Assembly: GCA_027604665.1 (NCBI GenBank)
Contig: JADGIZ010000048.1
Coordinates: forward strand, 5,110 to 34,450
Direction of reading: 5' to 3'
DNA length: 29,341 bases
From: Polyrhizophydium stewartii
Lineage: Eukaryota > Chytridiomycota > Chytridiomycetes > Rhizophydiales
Below are positions 8,601 to 22,000 of the stretch, in pieces. Position numbers and translations under genes: made by a program. The stretch's first letter is position 1, and every line of letters starts with the position of its first letter. The notes under the pieces are model-generated. The model was not told the origin of the DNA, ran no database searches, and saw only the letters and a program-made list of their open reading frames with translations.

Positions 8601-11600
8601 TTGGCTGTGCATCGGGCCACCGCCGCATGAACATCGAGTTCGGCAAGACCGTGCGCAAGGTCACAGCGCGCAAGCAGTCGCAGGAATCGCCGGGTCTAGT
8701 GTTTGTCGAGTGCACAGATGGATCCATCTATGCCGCAGATGCCGTCGTCGTCACACTCCCCCTCGGCGTGCTCAAGGTGCGGCGCGCTGCATATATGCCT
8801 GCTGACTGTGTCGTTATGCTAACAAACGCCTTTTCGGACCCTCGCTTTGGTCGCCTGAGCAGGCAAACTCGGTCACCTTCTCGCCCCAGCTTCCCGTCTG
8901 GAAAACCGCGGCGATACGATCACTGGGCATGGGGCTGCTTAACAAAGTGGTGCTTGTCTTCCCGTTCCGGTTCTGGAACCCCGACATCGACTCGTTTGGG
9001 GCTCTCTCGGACCCCGACGACGCAGCGTTTCTCACCGTGCCCGGCGCGCCTCCGCAAAAGGGCACATTCTCTGCATATGCGCCTGTGCGCGGCCGCTTCT
9101 TCATGTTCTGGAACATGTACCCAACCACCAAGCTGCCCGTCCTGTCGGCATTCGTCTCGGGCCAAGCTGCCGTCGATATGGAGGCCGAGAGCAACGAGTC
9201 GTTGATTGAGAGCGCCATGACTATCCTCTCGCGCATCTTTTCCGACCGCGCTCCGCTGCCCATGCCCATCGAGGCCCTCGTCACTCGCTGGTCGCAAGAT
9301 GAGTTCGCCCGGGGCAGCTACTCCTTTGTCGACACGCGGGCAACAGGTGCCGATTACGACGCCATGGCCGCGCCGTGCTTTGATCGCGTCTTCTGGGCCG
9401 GCGAGGCGACATGTCGCGACTTCCCCGCGACGGTGCACGGTGAGAGCACTGCCTCCGCAGTCCGCGCCAGCACACCGGGTCCCAGCTGACAAGGCATCGT
9501 AATTGCAGGTGCACTGATCAGCGGCCAGCGCGCGGCATCGCAGGTAGCGGATCTGCTGCTCGGGCCGGTCACCGGTCCGCCTGCCGCGGCAGCGGGAGTT
9601 GCTTCTTCGTCACCCTCGACCGGCTCTGCGACCCGCGGCTCGTCAGGTGCTGCGCCAATAGAGCCCCCGAGCAAGCGCCGAGTCGAGGCAAGCTGCCACT
9701 GGCCTGGATGCTCGGCGATCATTGACCAGCACCACTCCTTTGTCGACCACATCCTCGAGGCCCATCTCCCCAACGGCGTGCAGCCCATGACCAAGCTCGA
9801 CTTTCGCAAGCTCACGGCTGAGGGCGAGCGCACGATATCAGAGTTCCTCAAGGCTGAGGTTACCGCAGCACAGATTGCACAGCAGGCCCAGGCTTTGGCT
9901 GCGACGCGGCCTGGCATGCCTCCACTGCCAAACGGGGGACCCTATGCTGCATCCAGCCGCGGCGGAGCTCCCGGACTGCCAGGCCCTGCGTTGGGCACAA
10001 GCTCGACTGTGCCGCGCACCTTCTTGCCGCCCATGAGCACATCGCAGGCGCAGGCGCCTCGCGGAGCAGCAGCAGCTCACGACCACCAGCAGCGGCAGTA
10101 TTACAACCAGCAGCGGCCCCAGGTCAAGATGCCGAGACAGCCGTCGCGGTCGAGCGCCGACTGGATCAGCGCTCGAGATTACTTTTTCGCCGAGAAGCGC
10201 AGCGAGGCTATTGAGTTTGTGCAGCAGAGCCGAGACCCGAATCTAACCCCGCAGATCGTGCTGCAGTCGTGGTGGACAAGCCTCTCGCACCCCGAGCGCC
10301 GAATTTACCTCGACCTTTCGTGCGCAGGCATCTTTGGCGCCGATGCTCCTCAACGGGGACCAGCTGCGGCGCAAGGCGGACCCGGCGGTACAGGCGCGAG
10401 CGGATCTGCAGCCCTTGCATCGCAGCCCTGGCTGGCGTCGAGACCAGGAGCTGCGCCGCCACTAAGCTTGCACGCCTCCGCGCGGCTCCAGCCGATGTCG
10501 GACCGTATGCGGTTTGGCGCGCCGGAGGCAGGCGGCTATGCCTCGACAAGCAGCGTAAGTAGCCGCGCCCAGGCTTGAGCGGCCCGCGGGCAAGCAGGCT
10601 GACTGCCTGGTTGCCACAAAGTCTGCACCAAACCGAGGCAACTCGTCGTCTTCGGGCATGGCTTCAAGTTCCGGCTTCGCCCAGTCATCGCATGGGTCGT
10701 TTAACAACAAGCGCCCAGGGAGCCCCACTGACTACCAGCGCCGCACGCGGCCGCCTGTTCGCAGTGCGGGGGCTGCAACCGATGCTAGTGCTTCTGCGAT
10801 GTCCGGCGACTCGAGATCCGTCGCTCTGGATGACCCGCTGCCTGAGCGCGAGCTGTCCGCGAACCCGACCAGACACACCCAGTCGCGCACCCGGACAGCG
10901 CAGCGTCATCACGCAAACGCTCAACAGCAGGCATCTGCACCACCTCCGCCGGTCACCGGGCATGCGTCTCATGCGCCAGTCGTCCAGAAGCCGAGCTCCG
11001 GATCGTCAGGCCGACCGACTCCGCCGATGGTGTCTGCCGATCCGTTGCCGTATCCCGAAGCAGATGCTGCGACCGCAGGAGCCCGTTATCCATACCCATA
11101 CGGCCATCACTATCCGTACGAGCAGCATAGCACTCCTGCCCCGCAAGTCCACAGAGGCGCAGTGTCGGCAGGCGATGCCGGTGCATATCCGTATGAGCAC
11201 CATGCGTTCCAGCCGTCGGATCCCTGGCGCCGGCCGCACTTTGAGTCCGAGGGCTATCAGCCGATCGCGCATGGTAACGGGTCTGCGTCGCGTAGCTCGC
11301 ACATGCACGCTACCGCCCAGCACGCCTACGGACACCACATGCACCCGTTTGGACCGCCGGCTGCGCACGCCTATCCGCCGCCACCGCCAACGTATGGCCC
11401 GCCTCATGCGACTTTTGCGCCGCCGCCGCCTTACTATGGCGTGCCCTATTCCGGCGATGGCGGCCGCCCAGTGCATCCTGCGCCGTCCGCCTCGCAATCG
11501 GCGCCGTACGTCGGCTTTGGAGCTCGCGGCGGCCCGCCTGCCTTTGGGCATCCGTACGACCATTCGTTTGACCCGTACTTCTCGCACGACAGACCGGATC

Positions 11601-12016
11601 TGGGCAGATACACCGATCCGCACTCGGCCGCGCCTGCGTCGTCGATGCCGCTGACGATGACGCGGCCGCTGTCGCGCAGTCCAGACCCTCGCCTCGCCGC
11701 CAACCCACAGGAGCCCCAGAGCTTCCGAGTCGACGCAGAAACGATGCGTAGAAGCTCCTCGACGGATCCTCTTGTTGGATGGCTTGACCCCAGCGCGCCC
11801 AATGGCCTGAACGAGGCTTCAGTCCGGGCCAACCCCGGCCCGCGTGGGCACGCACGCTCGTTCCAGCCTCTGCACGCACAGTCGTCGCTCGTCGCGCCTG
11901 GATCTGCGCCGTCGCTCCCGTCGGCCGAGTCGGGGGCGCCGCTAGACCACCAGCACGCCGCTCGCCACACCGGCCGTCACGCCCTGGGTCTTCCCCCAGA
12001 TGGCGGCGCTTACTAA
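5684..12016 (+). CDS. LSD1: LSD1/KDM1-family histone demethylase with SWIRM, amine oxidase, zinc finger and HMG-like box
   Basis: Flavin-dependent lysine demethylase of chromatin. Four exons (5684-8776, 8860-9439, 9509-10554, 10622-12016) keep phase and give about 2,037 aa; the second exon could start 3 nt later. Residues 1-600 are disordered, Ala/Ser/Pro-rich, with a basic RKRRR patch near 393. SWIRM domain about 603-681 (RNWILAIWLYDPRSRL). FAD-binding GAGMAGLSAA near 735. The Lys that in LSD1 contacts FAD N5 is in LLNKVVLVF (about 1060). The second FAD motif FWAGEATCRDFPATVHGA crosses the second intron. A C2H2 finger (C-x4-C-x12-H-x4-H) is at about 1287-1310. An HMG-like helix region (DWISARDYFFAEKRSEAIEF) is at about 1440-1495. 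A tail of more than 500 residues is rich in Pro, Tyr, His and Ser. The CoREST-binding tower is absent: only a short loop separates the two halves of the oxidase. Fission yeast Lsd1/Lsd2 also end in an HMG box; the finger is an addition I do not know from the family. The start is the first Met of the long frame. Confidence 0.9.
11077..11460 (+). repeat. Low-complexity Tyr/Pro/His-rich coding repeats in the LSD1-like tail
   Basis: Within the last exon, irregular repeats encode units such as YPYPYGHHYPYEQH, YPYEHH, YPPPPPTYGPP and APPPPYYGVPYSG. They are translated, not tandem DNA repeats: codons vary between copies. Aromatic-plus-proline composition of this kind is typical of disordered tails that can mediate weak multivalent contacts, which is inference. 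Confidence 0.6.
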
Positions 12017-12115
12017 AGAGCTGCACACATGCCGTCTGCCCCCAGACCTCCATCTCGCGGCCGTGTCCAAAACGCGGCCGAGCCGCCTCTCCGCACTTTC
12101 CGTCGAACAGCGAGG

Positions 12116-14078
<1,963 letters not shown>

Positions 14079-14110
14079 TTGCCGGCTCCACCGAGACTCG
14101 CAGCATGCTC

Positions 14111-14116
14111 AATAAA
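14111..14116 (+). terminator. AATAAA poly(A) signal of RPT2
   Basis: An exact AATAAA lies 33 nt past the RPT2 stop and within the 81-bp gap between the RPT2 and DNA-PKcs stop codons. Position and sequence fit a poly(A) signal. Confidence 0.55.
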
Positions 14117-14159
14117 CTCCGTTGGAAGTGCGCAGCCAGGTTCATTTGCTTGCATAGCC

Positions 14160-16086
14160 TCAGCACCACGGCAGCCAGCCGCGCCAGCAGCGGCCGAGGA
14201 TGTTTGGGTCCGAAGCCTGGTCGATGAGGAACTTGACCTGGCTGTTCACGTCATACCGCTTTGACTGCTGCGCGTCTGCTCCGTCGGAATCGCGCTGGAT
14301 CGCCTGCCAGCGCACGGCATTGCTCGACTTGCCAAGCAGCACGTCGCGCGCATGGCCATGCCATCTTTGGATACCATGCCCGCGCTCCAGCTCGACGGCC
14401 ATGATCAGGCTCGGGTGCTCTCCCCGCAGCTTGCGCTGCGCAATGTCGATCTTCTGCTGCGGATACCAGTCCGGCGGCGACAAGGACGTGTCGTCGAAGG
14501 CAAGCTCGGAGCTTCTGCCCGAGCTGCCGCTCTGGTTGTCGCCCGGACCCTGCCGCTGGCTCACTGTGGTTCGGATAGCGTCAGTGTGAGCGGTAGAAAC
14601 ACCAATCATGCGCGATGTGCTTGCCGCTCTTCTTGAACTGCGAGATCGCAAACTTGCGCCACTCCATCAGCGGCTCCTTGGCAAAGATATCGAGCGCCGC
14701 AAGGATCGCAAAGTGCTTCTCGCGCAGGGCTGGCGGGTGTCGGGTTTGCAGTCAGCAGGCTGCCGTGAGTGCAGGTATCAGCATCGTGTCCGGCTGACCT
14801 GACATGACCTGCACCATGGCCGGCTCGATCAGAACTGGCACGCCGAGAGGCTCCATGAACTGGGCGATCTGGCGCGTCAGGCGGAATGGAACGAGCTCGG
14901 GAACAGGAAGGATCTCGGTCGCCGTGCCGAATGCATGGCCAAAGTCGATGCCAATCACGCGTCCGCTGCCACGACACGAAGGCATCAGTGTCTTGGCGAA
15001 GCCAGTCCATCCTACGTGACGCACCTTTTCAAATCGACCAGGAAGTTCTCTGTATGACGGTCACCGATGCCAAGCACGTACGACGCAATGCTCAGCGATG
15101 CCCAGCTTCGAGCGAAATCGCCTCGCAGCGCAATATAGGCTTCCGCCGACACAGCGAGCTTCTGCATGAAAGTGCGAAGGAATGCCTTATCGATCTTTTT
15201 CCACAGCTTGTTCATGACGTCGCGCACAGCCTCGGCGTTGGCGTTCTCAAACAGGTTGCCGTAAACTGGAAAACAACACGCAAGTCTCAGACCAAGCACA
15301 GCCAGCGGTCAGGCATCAGGCGGGCACATACTTTCGCCGATGGTCTTGGCTCGGCCCATGTACTTGCGCAGGAACGTGTTGTACTCGGCGTCCGCCTCGT
15401 TGTTGTTCTGCACAAAGCCGTCGACGTCCGCCATGCACTGGCGCAGCGGCTTGGTGTCGTCGACCCACTCGAGCACGCCGAGGGTCGTTGTCATCGGAAC
15501 AACCTGTTTTGGCCATCCAGTGTAAGCCGCCCAGGCGCAGCGGCCACATGGCTGCGTCACTCACATTGTAAACCCGGATGTCGAGGCGGGCCTCTGCGCA
15601 GCGCTTGCTCTTGCCGAGTATGCCGTTCATGATCCGGAACGTGTGCTCGACGCGCTGATCGAGGCGCAGATCCTCGCCGCCCTGCATCAAGAGCGCCGTC
15701 AGAGCCCAGCGCGCGCTTAACCCGCGGCGGCGTTCTTCTCCGAACCTTGACCAGGAACGGGTATTCCTTCTCGTCCGTGCCAACAAACGTCAGGCGCTTC
15801 GGTCGGCGGATCGAGCCCATGACAAGCACGACTGGATCGAAACTCGAGACGCGCACAATGTCCGAGTCCATCGCCGGCTGTCGCATGCCGTCGTACTGGC
15901 CGGGAATCTCAAATACCATGTCCGGGTTCTCGCTCAGCTGGAAGCTGCTGAGCCACGGCGAGTAGTACTGCAGAGGCGCACGGCCCGGCGGAAGGAAATC
16001 CTTGCCCGCCATTTCCTTGGCGTAATAGGCTAACAGCACCTGCAGGCGCTGCTTGGTCATGCCCTCGAGCTTTTCGCCCGATCGGC
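14160..16086 (-). other. Kinase and FATC domains of DNA-PKcs
   Basis: All catalytic landmarks of an active PIKK are present. The ATP-binding Lys is in [14 protein letters not shown], which crosses the 15682-15745 intron (Lys about 3,666). The catalytic loop is [10 protein letters not shown] with Asp about 3,831 and Asn about 3,836. The metal-binding DFG is in [14 protein letters not shown], Asp about 3,850, followed by [14 protein letters not shown]. The C-terminal FATC is [16 protein letters not shown] plus WRGWLPWC and stop. [10 protein letters not shown], conserved in DNA-PKcs just before the kinase fold, precedes it. Residue numbers depend on the exon model. Confidence 0.93.
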
Positions 16087-19000
16087 CTGCGCATGTCTGA
16101 ACGTCAGATGGGCAGTTGATCCGGATCAGCCCTCATGGCACGGGCTAGTTACCACATTCCTCTAAGATCTTCTTGCTGTGTTTCCTGGCAAACTCGCGCG
16201 CGCCTTCGCACGACAACGGGCTCGTTTCGCAGCAGTACAGGTACATCTCATCAAACGCAAGCTTGAGGCGCTGCGCACGGTCCGGGGTGGTCAAGCCGAG
16301 CAGCATCTGAGTGTCGCGGCGTCAGCGCTGTCGGTTGCTGCTGCTGACGACGAGGCGATTGCACTGGCGTACCTCGGTGTAGTCGAGCCACTCCTTGAAC
16401 AGATGGGCGGGCTCGGTCAGGCGGCGCAGCTCGCGCACCATGAATGTCGCCACGTCCGACTCCACGAGCCGCTGCAGCCGCGCAACATGGTTTGCGGTGA
16501 TGGTTGAGTCGCTGCTGAACACGAGTTGCTCCGAGCTGATCCGAAGCGGGAATACCACTGCGTTGGGATACGTCTTGGCAATCTGCAAGAGGGCGGGCAT
16601 GAGTAAGCAGCCGCGACACTGGTCATGCGGACGTTCAAGGGTGCCTACGTGTTCCAACACGGTGAGCACCGCTCGGCCAGAGGGTTTGCCGAGCATCGCA
16701 GTCATCTGCGGGATCCAGCGCATCATGGTCCATTTCGGGACTTGCAAGGCCTGCTCGTCGCGCCGCGTCAGCGCGAGGACGCCGCCGCATGCCAGCCCAC
16801 GCAAGCAGCCGGCCACGGACCAGGCGGGCAAACTCGTCGCGCGTCTGTGGATACAGGTCAATGATGAGCAGCAAGCGTGGGAATAGATCGCTGGCGTCCG
16901 TCTGCCCGGCAATCATGCTCGCAAGGACGTTCTGCACTACAATCTCGGCATATGCTCCGAGATCGACGTTGAGCGGCTGCGGGGAAGTTCAGCAAACACA
17001 AAGGCGGTTTGAGCAGCATGGTCGGCGACAAACCTCGACTGACTGGTCGCCGCTCTCGTGCCAGCGCAGAACCTGATCGCATTGCAGCGCAAGCATCTGA
17101 CGCGCGCGCACTTTGATCTGTCCACAGACTCAAATCAGCAGGCATGCCTCGACGTCTCCTGATGTGCAGCAGTCGCACCTCGTCGCTTTCCATGCTGTCG
17201 CGCGCTTCAGCAAAGCAGTTGAACGCGATGCGGTTGATTGCGTCTGCCAGCGTGCTACCCGTGTCCGGCTGGCCGAGGCCTCTGGCAGTGAAGACGCGCA
17301 TCAAGCCTTTGGTCGTCGTGAGGGGAGTAAAGTACTCGCTCGACTTTTCGATAACGTAGGGCAGCATCAGGCTGCACGCTTCAGCCTCCGCCTCGACAAA
17401 CTGGATGCGCAGGGCCTCAGGCATGGCGTCGATATTGCTCTGCGTGCGCAAGCGAGGACAAGTAAGCGCCGAAAGTCTCCGCACCGAACCACTTTGCAAA
17501 AGCGCAGCAAACCTGGAACTTGTGCAGATTGGTCATGATTGCGCTGAAGCTCCTTGACCGCTCCTCAACGTCAGCGCGCGTGTTCCGAATTTGTGAGACG
17601 TTGAGACGCACGCCTTCAAGCAGGAACGTGGGATTGAAGGCCCTTGCATCCTGGTTTTCGAGCCGCGCAATGAGACTGATGGCCAGCTCAAAGTTGCTTT
17701 GACTCTGTGCCGCGCGCGCAGCAGCGACAATGAGCTGCTCTTTGGAAGTTGCAATCGCGTTCGCGTCGTCGGCAGCCGTCCGCGGCCACTTCATCAGTGC
17801 GGCCTCTCGAACCAAAAGGATGTCTGCCCAGATGTCGACGTCGTCGGACTCGGACGGGAGCCTGGCGAGGCAATGTGTCAGCAAACGGGCAGTTGCAGGC
17901 ATGGGCAGAGGCCTCTGACCTCTTGTTCCACGTCTGCAGCAGCGTCCCGAGGGTGATCCGCTTCTCGAGGGCCGCTACGCCTTCCCGCAGCTCAGAAAGC
18001 ATCTGCAGCGAGCTCAGCATGCGCAGCTTCTTTGCGCGCGAGAACTGCCCGAGCGACGCAAAGCGATCGACAAAGTCGCGGGTCGCCAGACTCGCAAAGT
18101 GGCGTGCGCGGCTATAGTCCTCGACGATGAGCGAGGCAACGCCCAGCTCTGAACAACGTCAAATGACAAGGTCAGCCGAACAGTCTGCGAACAAGCAGCC
18201 ACACAAAAGCACGATAAGCACGGTCGCACCGAGGCTGTGGTTCGCCTCCAGGTATTCGCGCTGCAATGCTCCTTCGGGACGAAGGAGGGCGTCCAAGCGC
18301 GGCTCGGGCATCTCTGCACAGTCCAGCAAGCTGCGCGTAAGCACAGGGTATGCGGTCGCGCTGGACCAGCACACAGACACAGAGCACCCACCCAGAGAGA
18401 CATGCAGCTGCGCGCGGATGAACGGTTCGATCATAGTCGAATGCAATCCATGGTCGACAAGATGCAGCGGGTTGCCCATGGCGTCGTCAATGTGCGACGC
18501 AAGCTGGTCCCATTGGAAGAGCTTGTTGTAACACTCGACAATCATGCTTTCCCAAATGAGCCCCTGGCGCGCGTGCATAGCCGAGTCGCGTCAGCTTGGG
18601 CATGCCGCCGGCCACATCCGATTGGAACCGCACGCACCTCATGCTCGAGCATCATCGAGGTCTTGACGTTGTCAAAATAAAGGTTCTTTGCTTCTTCGTA
18701 GTCGCCGGCCGCCGTCTCATGGATGGCATCTGTTTGAGTCCGGTATCGTCGCCATGAAGGTCGTCAGCATCATAACGGGGAGCAGAAGCCGCGGCACGGG
18801 CAGCTTGGGCGTCCCGACCTTGCGTGGCTGAGCTAATGTCGATGTGCGAATCGTAGATGCTCTGGAACACGGTGGTGTCGCCCATTGACTTGTAGAGCTG
18901 CGATATGGCAACCCACGTTTCTGCCCGATTACCCTGAACTGCACAGCCCATCGGTCAGCCATATCATCCAAGCGCATCGCAGTGCTCTGCAGGAAGAGCC

Positions 19001-22000
19001 CACCTGGCTCGCCGGCGCTCGGATCAACGGCGTGCTCAAGCACCAGAGCGCCAATCTGCTCGTTTCCAGTCTTGGCGCTGGCCGCCGCAATGAGCTGCGG
19101 GTCAATGTGCGTCTCGCCAACGCGGTGCAGGACCTCGAGCATGGCGCCAATGAACGGCGACGACGAGAAGCGCGAGATGGCAAAGATGTTCTGCACAAGC
19201 GTGATCGGATCGCCGATACCGTCGACGCTCGCGAGGCTGCCGAGGCTGCCGTTGCCGCTCGCGCTGGCGCTCGGATGCACGCTGGCGCTGGCCATCGCGC
19301 TTGCGCCGCCGCCGCTGCCCGAGCTCCTGCTGCCGCCCGTGCTTCCGCCGCCGCCCGTCGCCATGACCATGTTGTTCTCGCGGATGCGAAGCAGGATCTC
19401 GACCGTCAGCTTGGCAAACATCATCTTTGAGATCTCCGTGTCGCGCTGCGTCAGGATCTGCAGGGGCCGGATGATGTCGATGTTCTTGATCGACACGTCG
19501 GGCAGCTCGCCCTCGCGGTACTGGCGCGTAAGCGCAACCTGGCGCGCGCGAGCCTCGCGCTGAAGCCGCTGCGCCTGGTGGATGGACTTTTTGATGCGGA
19601 TCGCCTCGCCGGCAAAGTACAGACTGTTGTTGCGGCCCGGCTTGGATGGCAGACGCTTGAGTGCGCGCAGCGACTCGTAAGTGGCCGCCATTCCAGATCT
19701 TGGCGGCTCGGTCAGCAAGCGTCGATAAGCGCTGCGCTCCGCTGCATCGCACACACCTCGGCTGTCCCGTGCTGTTTGAGTCGTATTTGCGCGGCACCGT
19801 CAGGTCGAGCTGAGTTTCGGTGAATGTGAACGTGGACCGCCACGCGCTCGACGACTTGTCTGGAGAAGCAAAGTCAGCACAGGCCACACCACCGCCGAGA
19901 CAACCATCTCCTCGAATGCCGCGTACCTGGCGTCGGCGTCCACATCGGGGCTTGCGTCTGTCGCAGGCCGTTGGAATCGATCTCGAGCATCTCGGTCGAC
20001 GCCTGCATCCCCGCAAGCGACTGCGGCGGCGAGGCAAAGAGCGGCATCATGGCGGTGTTGCGGATCCACGTCGTGTCGATCTTGGCATCAACGAACCGGA
20101 CCTTGGCGAGATCGCCCTCGATGATGCGCGAGTCGATGTTGGCCGACTGCTTCGCGGCGTCGAGGATAAAGTGCGAGGCAAACTGCATGAACGTCTCTTC
20201 GGTGTCGGGCGAATACAGCGACCTGGCACAGCCGGCAGCACAGCGAGGTCAGCAGCCGCGCATCAGGCGACAAAAGGGGCATGATGCATGCAGCGCACTT
20301 GAAGATGATCTCGGTGCGCTGGAACAGCGTCGTGCGCTCAAACATCCTGTCGTTGACGTATTTGACGAGCCCCTCGCGGATCGTGTCCTCGCTGTCGGCA
20401 AAGCCACTGAGCTGGCACAGGCGCAGACGATCGCGGATGGCCGCAATGCGCGCCACCAGCTCCTCGTCGACCCTGCCGAGATCGGGTTCATCGAGACTGG
20501 CCGTGGTGCCCCGGCGGATTGCGCTGCGGACCTTGTCGTGGAGCCCGACAAAGCGCGTCGTCAGCTCAGCAACGAGCGTGTAGTAGGCGCGGCGGCAGCG
20601 CTCGCTCGGGTGGCTCGGGAACGCCTCGACCATGGCGTCAAAGAAGAACCCGACGTTCTCGGGCGTGAGCTTGAACGCAATCCTGGCAAGGATCGCCAGG
20701 ACGCACGTCTGCGATTCCTCGTCGCGATGCGACAGCAGTCCAAGGAGACCGTTGGCGCGCAGCTCGGCGAACATGTCTGGCACATCCGCCGCGCAAAAGG
20801 CGAGGGCCTCGAGACACATGGCGCGCGGCGAGCCGTAGAGGCGCGGCAGCACGTACAGCAGCGTCGATGCCTTGTGGCGCGCAAAGTCGGCATACTGCGA
20901 GCTGATGCGGTTGACAATCACAACAAACTTGTCCGTGTCGCCGGTGTTGGGGTTGATCTTGTTCAACTGGCGGCGCGCAGGTCAGCAGGCGAGCGCGGGC
21001 CGCGCCAATGTCGCACGATGGCCCACAGACACACACATACCTGCTTCAGCGCATCGCGGACCAAGTAGTCGAACATGGCGGCATTCGGGTTGGGCGAGTT
21101 CTTGAACTCGTTGAGAAGCTGGCCCACGAGCTCGGCGGCGGTTGCAAACACCTCCTTGCGTGGGCGATCAAAGAGCGCGGTGATGCTCTCGAGTAGCCTG
21201 CCCTCGCTGACCTGGGCCAGGCCGATGCCCTCGTGCGAGTACAGCAGCAGATGGTTGGTCACAAACGCCGAGGCGAGATAGACCGCGGTCAATGGGCGGT
21301 TCTTCTCGGGGGCGTCGTGCGATGTCAGGTGCTCGTAGAGCACTCGCTGCAGCCGCGCATCTTGGTCAGTGATATGCTCGACGCTGCACTCAGTTGCCTC
21401 TGCCGACTCACCGTCGGAGCGACCACAAGCTTGTGCTGGTTGAAGCACTCGATGAGCTTGCGGATCAGCTTCACATGCCCCGCAATGCCCGAGCGTGTGT
21501 GCGCCGTGGCATTGGCGCACAACGCGTGCTGCGGGTTCGACTCGGGTGTGAGCGCCAGAAAAGTGTGAGTATGCAGGTCGTGCACTCAACCATCATGGCC
21601 AGGACAACGTTGCGATCGCCGGGTCCGAGGTCGAACACGGCCTCGAGGGTTCCGTCTTCCTTGCTGCTCCACAGTACAAGCTGGATCATGATCTCCTGCG
21701 AAAGCGTGCTCATGCCATCGTGATACAGATCCTCCTGCGCGAGCAGGATCGTGAACGGGCGCCAGAGCTGCTGCCGGTACTCGAAAAAGAAGTCTGGCTT
21801 GCTCATAATCAGCTTGGCGAGGAACACACGGATGTGGAATGCAGTGTCTGCGACATGCAAGACCACCAGCGTGCAGGTGCACAGGTCAGCAAGACGCAGT
21901 GGACGGCAGGCAAGCAAGCGTGCAGTGTCCAGACCTGGGCTGAGCTTGGCAGCGATTTCCGCGACAAGTGCAGGCACGGCTGCACCATCGGCCGTGATCG

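Noticed and set aside
10555..10578. End of the LSD1-like protein at the in-frame TGA at 10576
   Set aside because: A strong GTAAGT donor lies just before it, and the 67-nt intron to 10621 joins two long open frames of the same composition in phase.
14886..15632. Long open frames on the plus strand opposite DNA-PKcs, such as 248 aa here and 280-373 aa at 26419-27261 and 24502-25623
   Set aside because: They are antisense shadows produced by high GC. Their translations are low-complexity, cross real introns and resemble no family.
14160..16306. Assignment of the giant kinase to ATM, ATR, TOR or SMG1
   Set aside because: PGQYDG before the kinase, the YMSS and NLVDLK landmarks, LPDVSIK, and the FATC ending WRGWLPWC all fit DNA-PKcs.
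21389..21411. A 23-nt intron in DNA-PKcs
   Set aside because: Using the acceptor at CTGCAG further on gives a 65-nt intron (21347-21411) with a branch-like site and a better match (APT joined to RVLYEHL).
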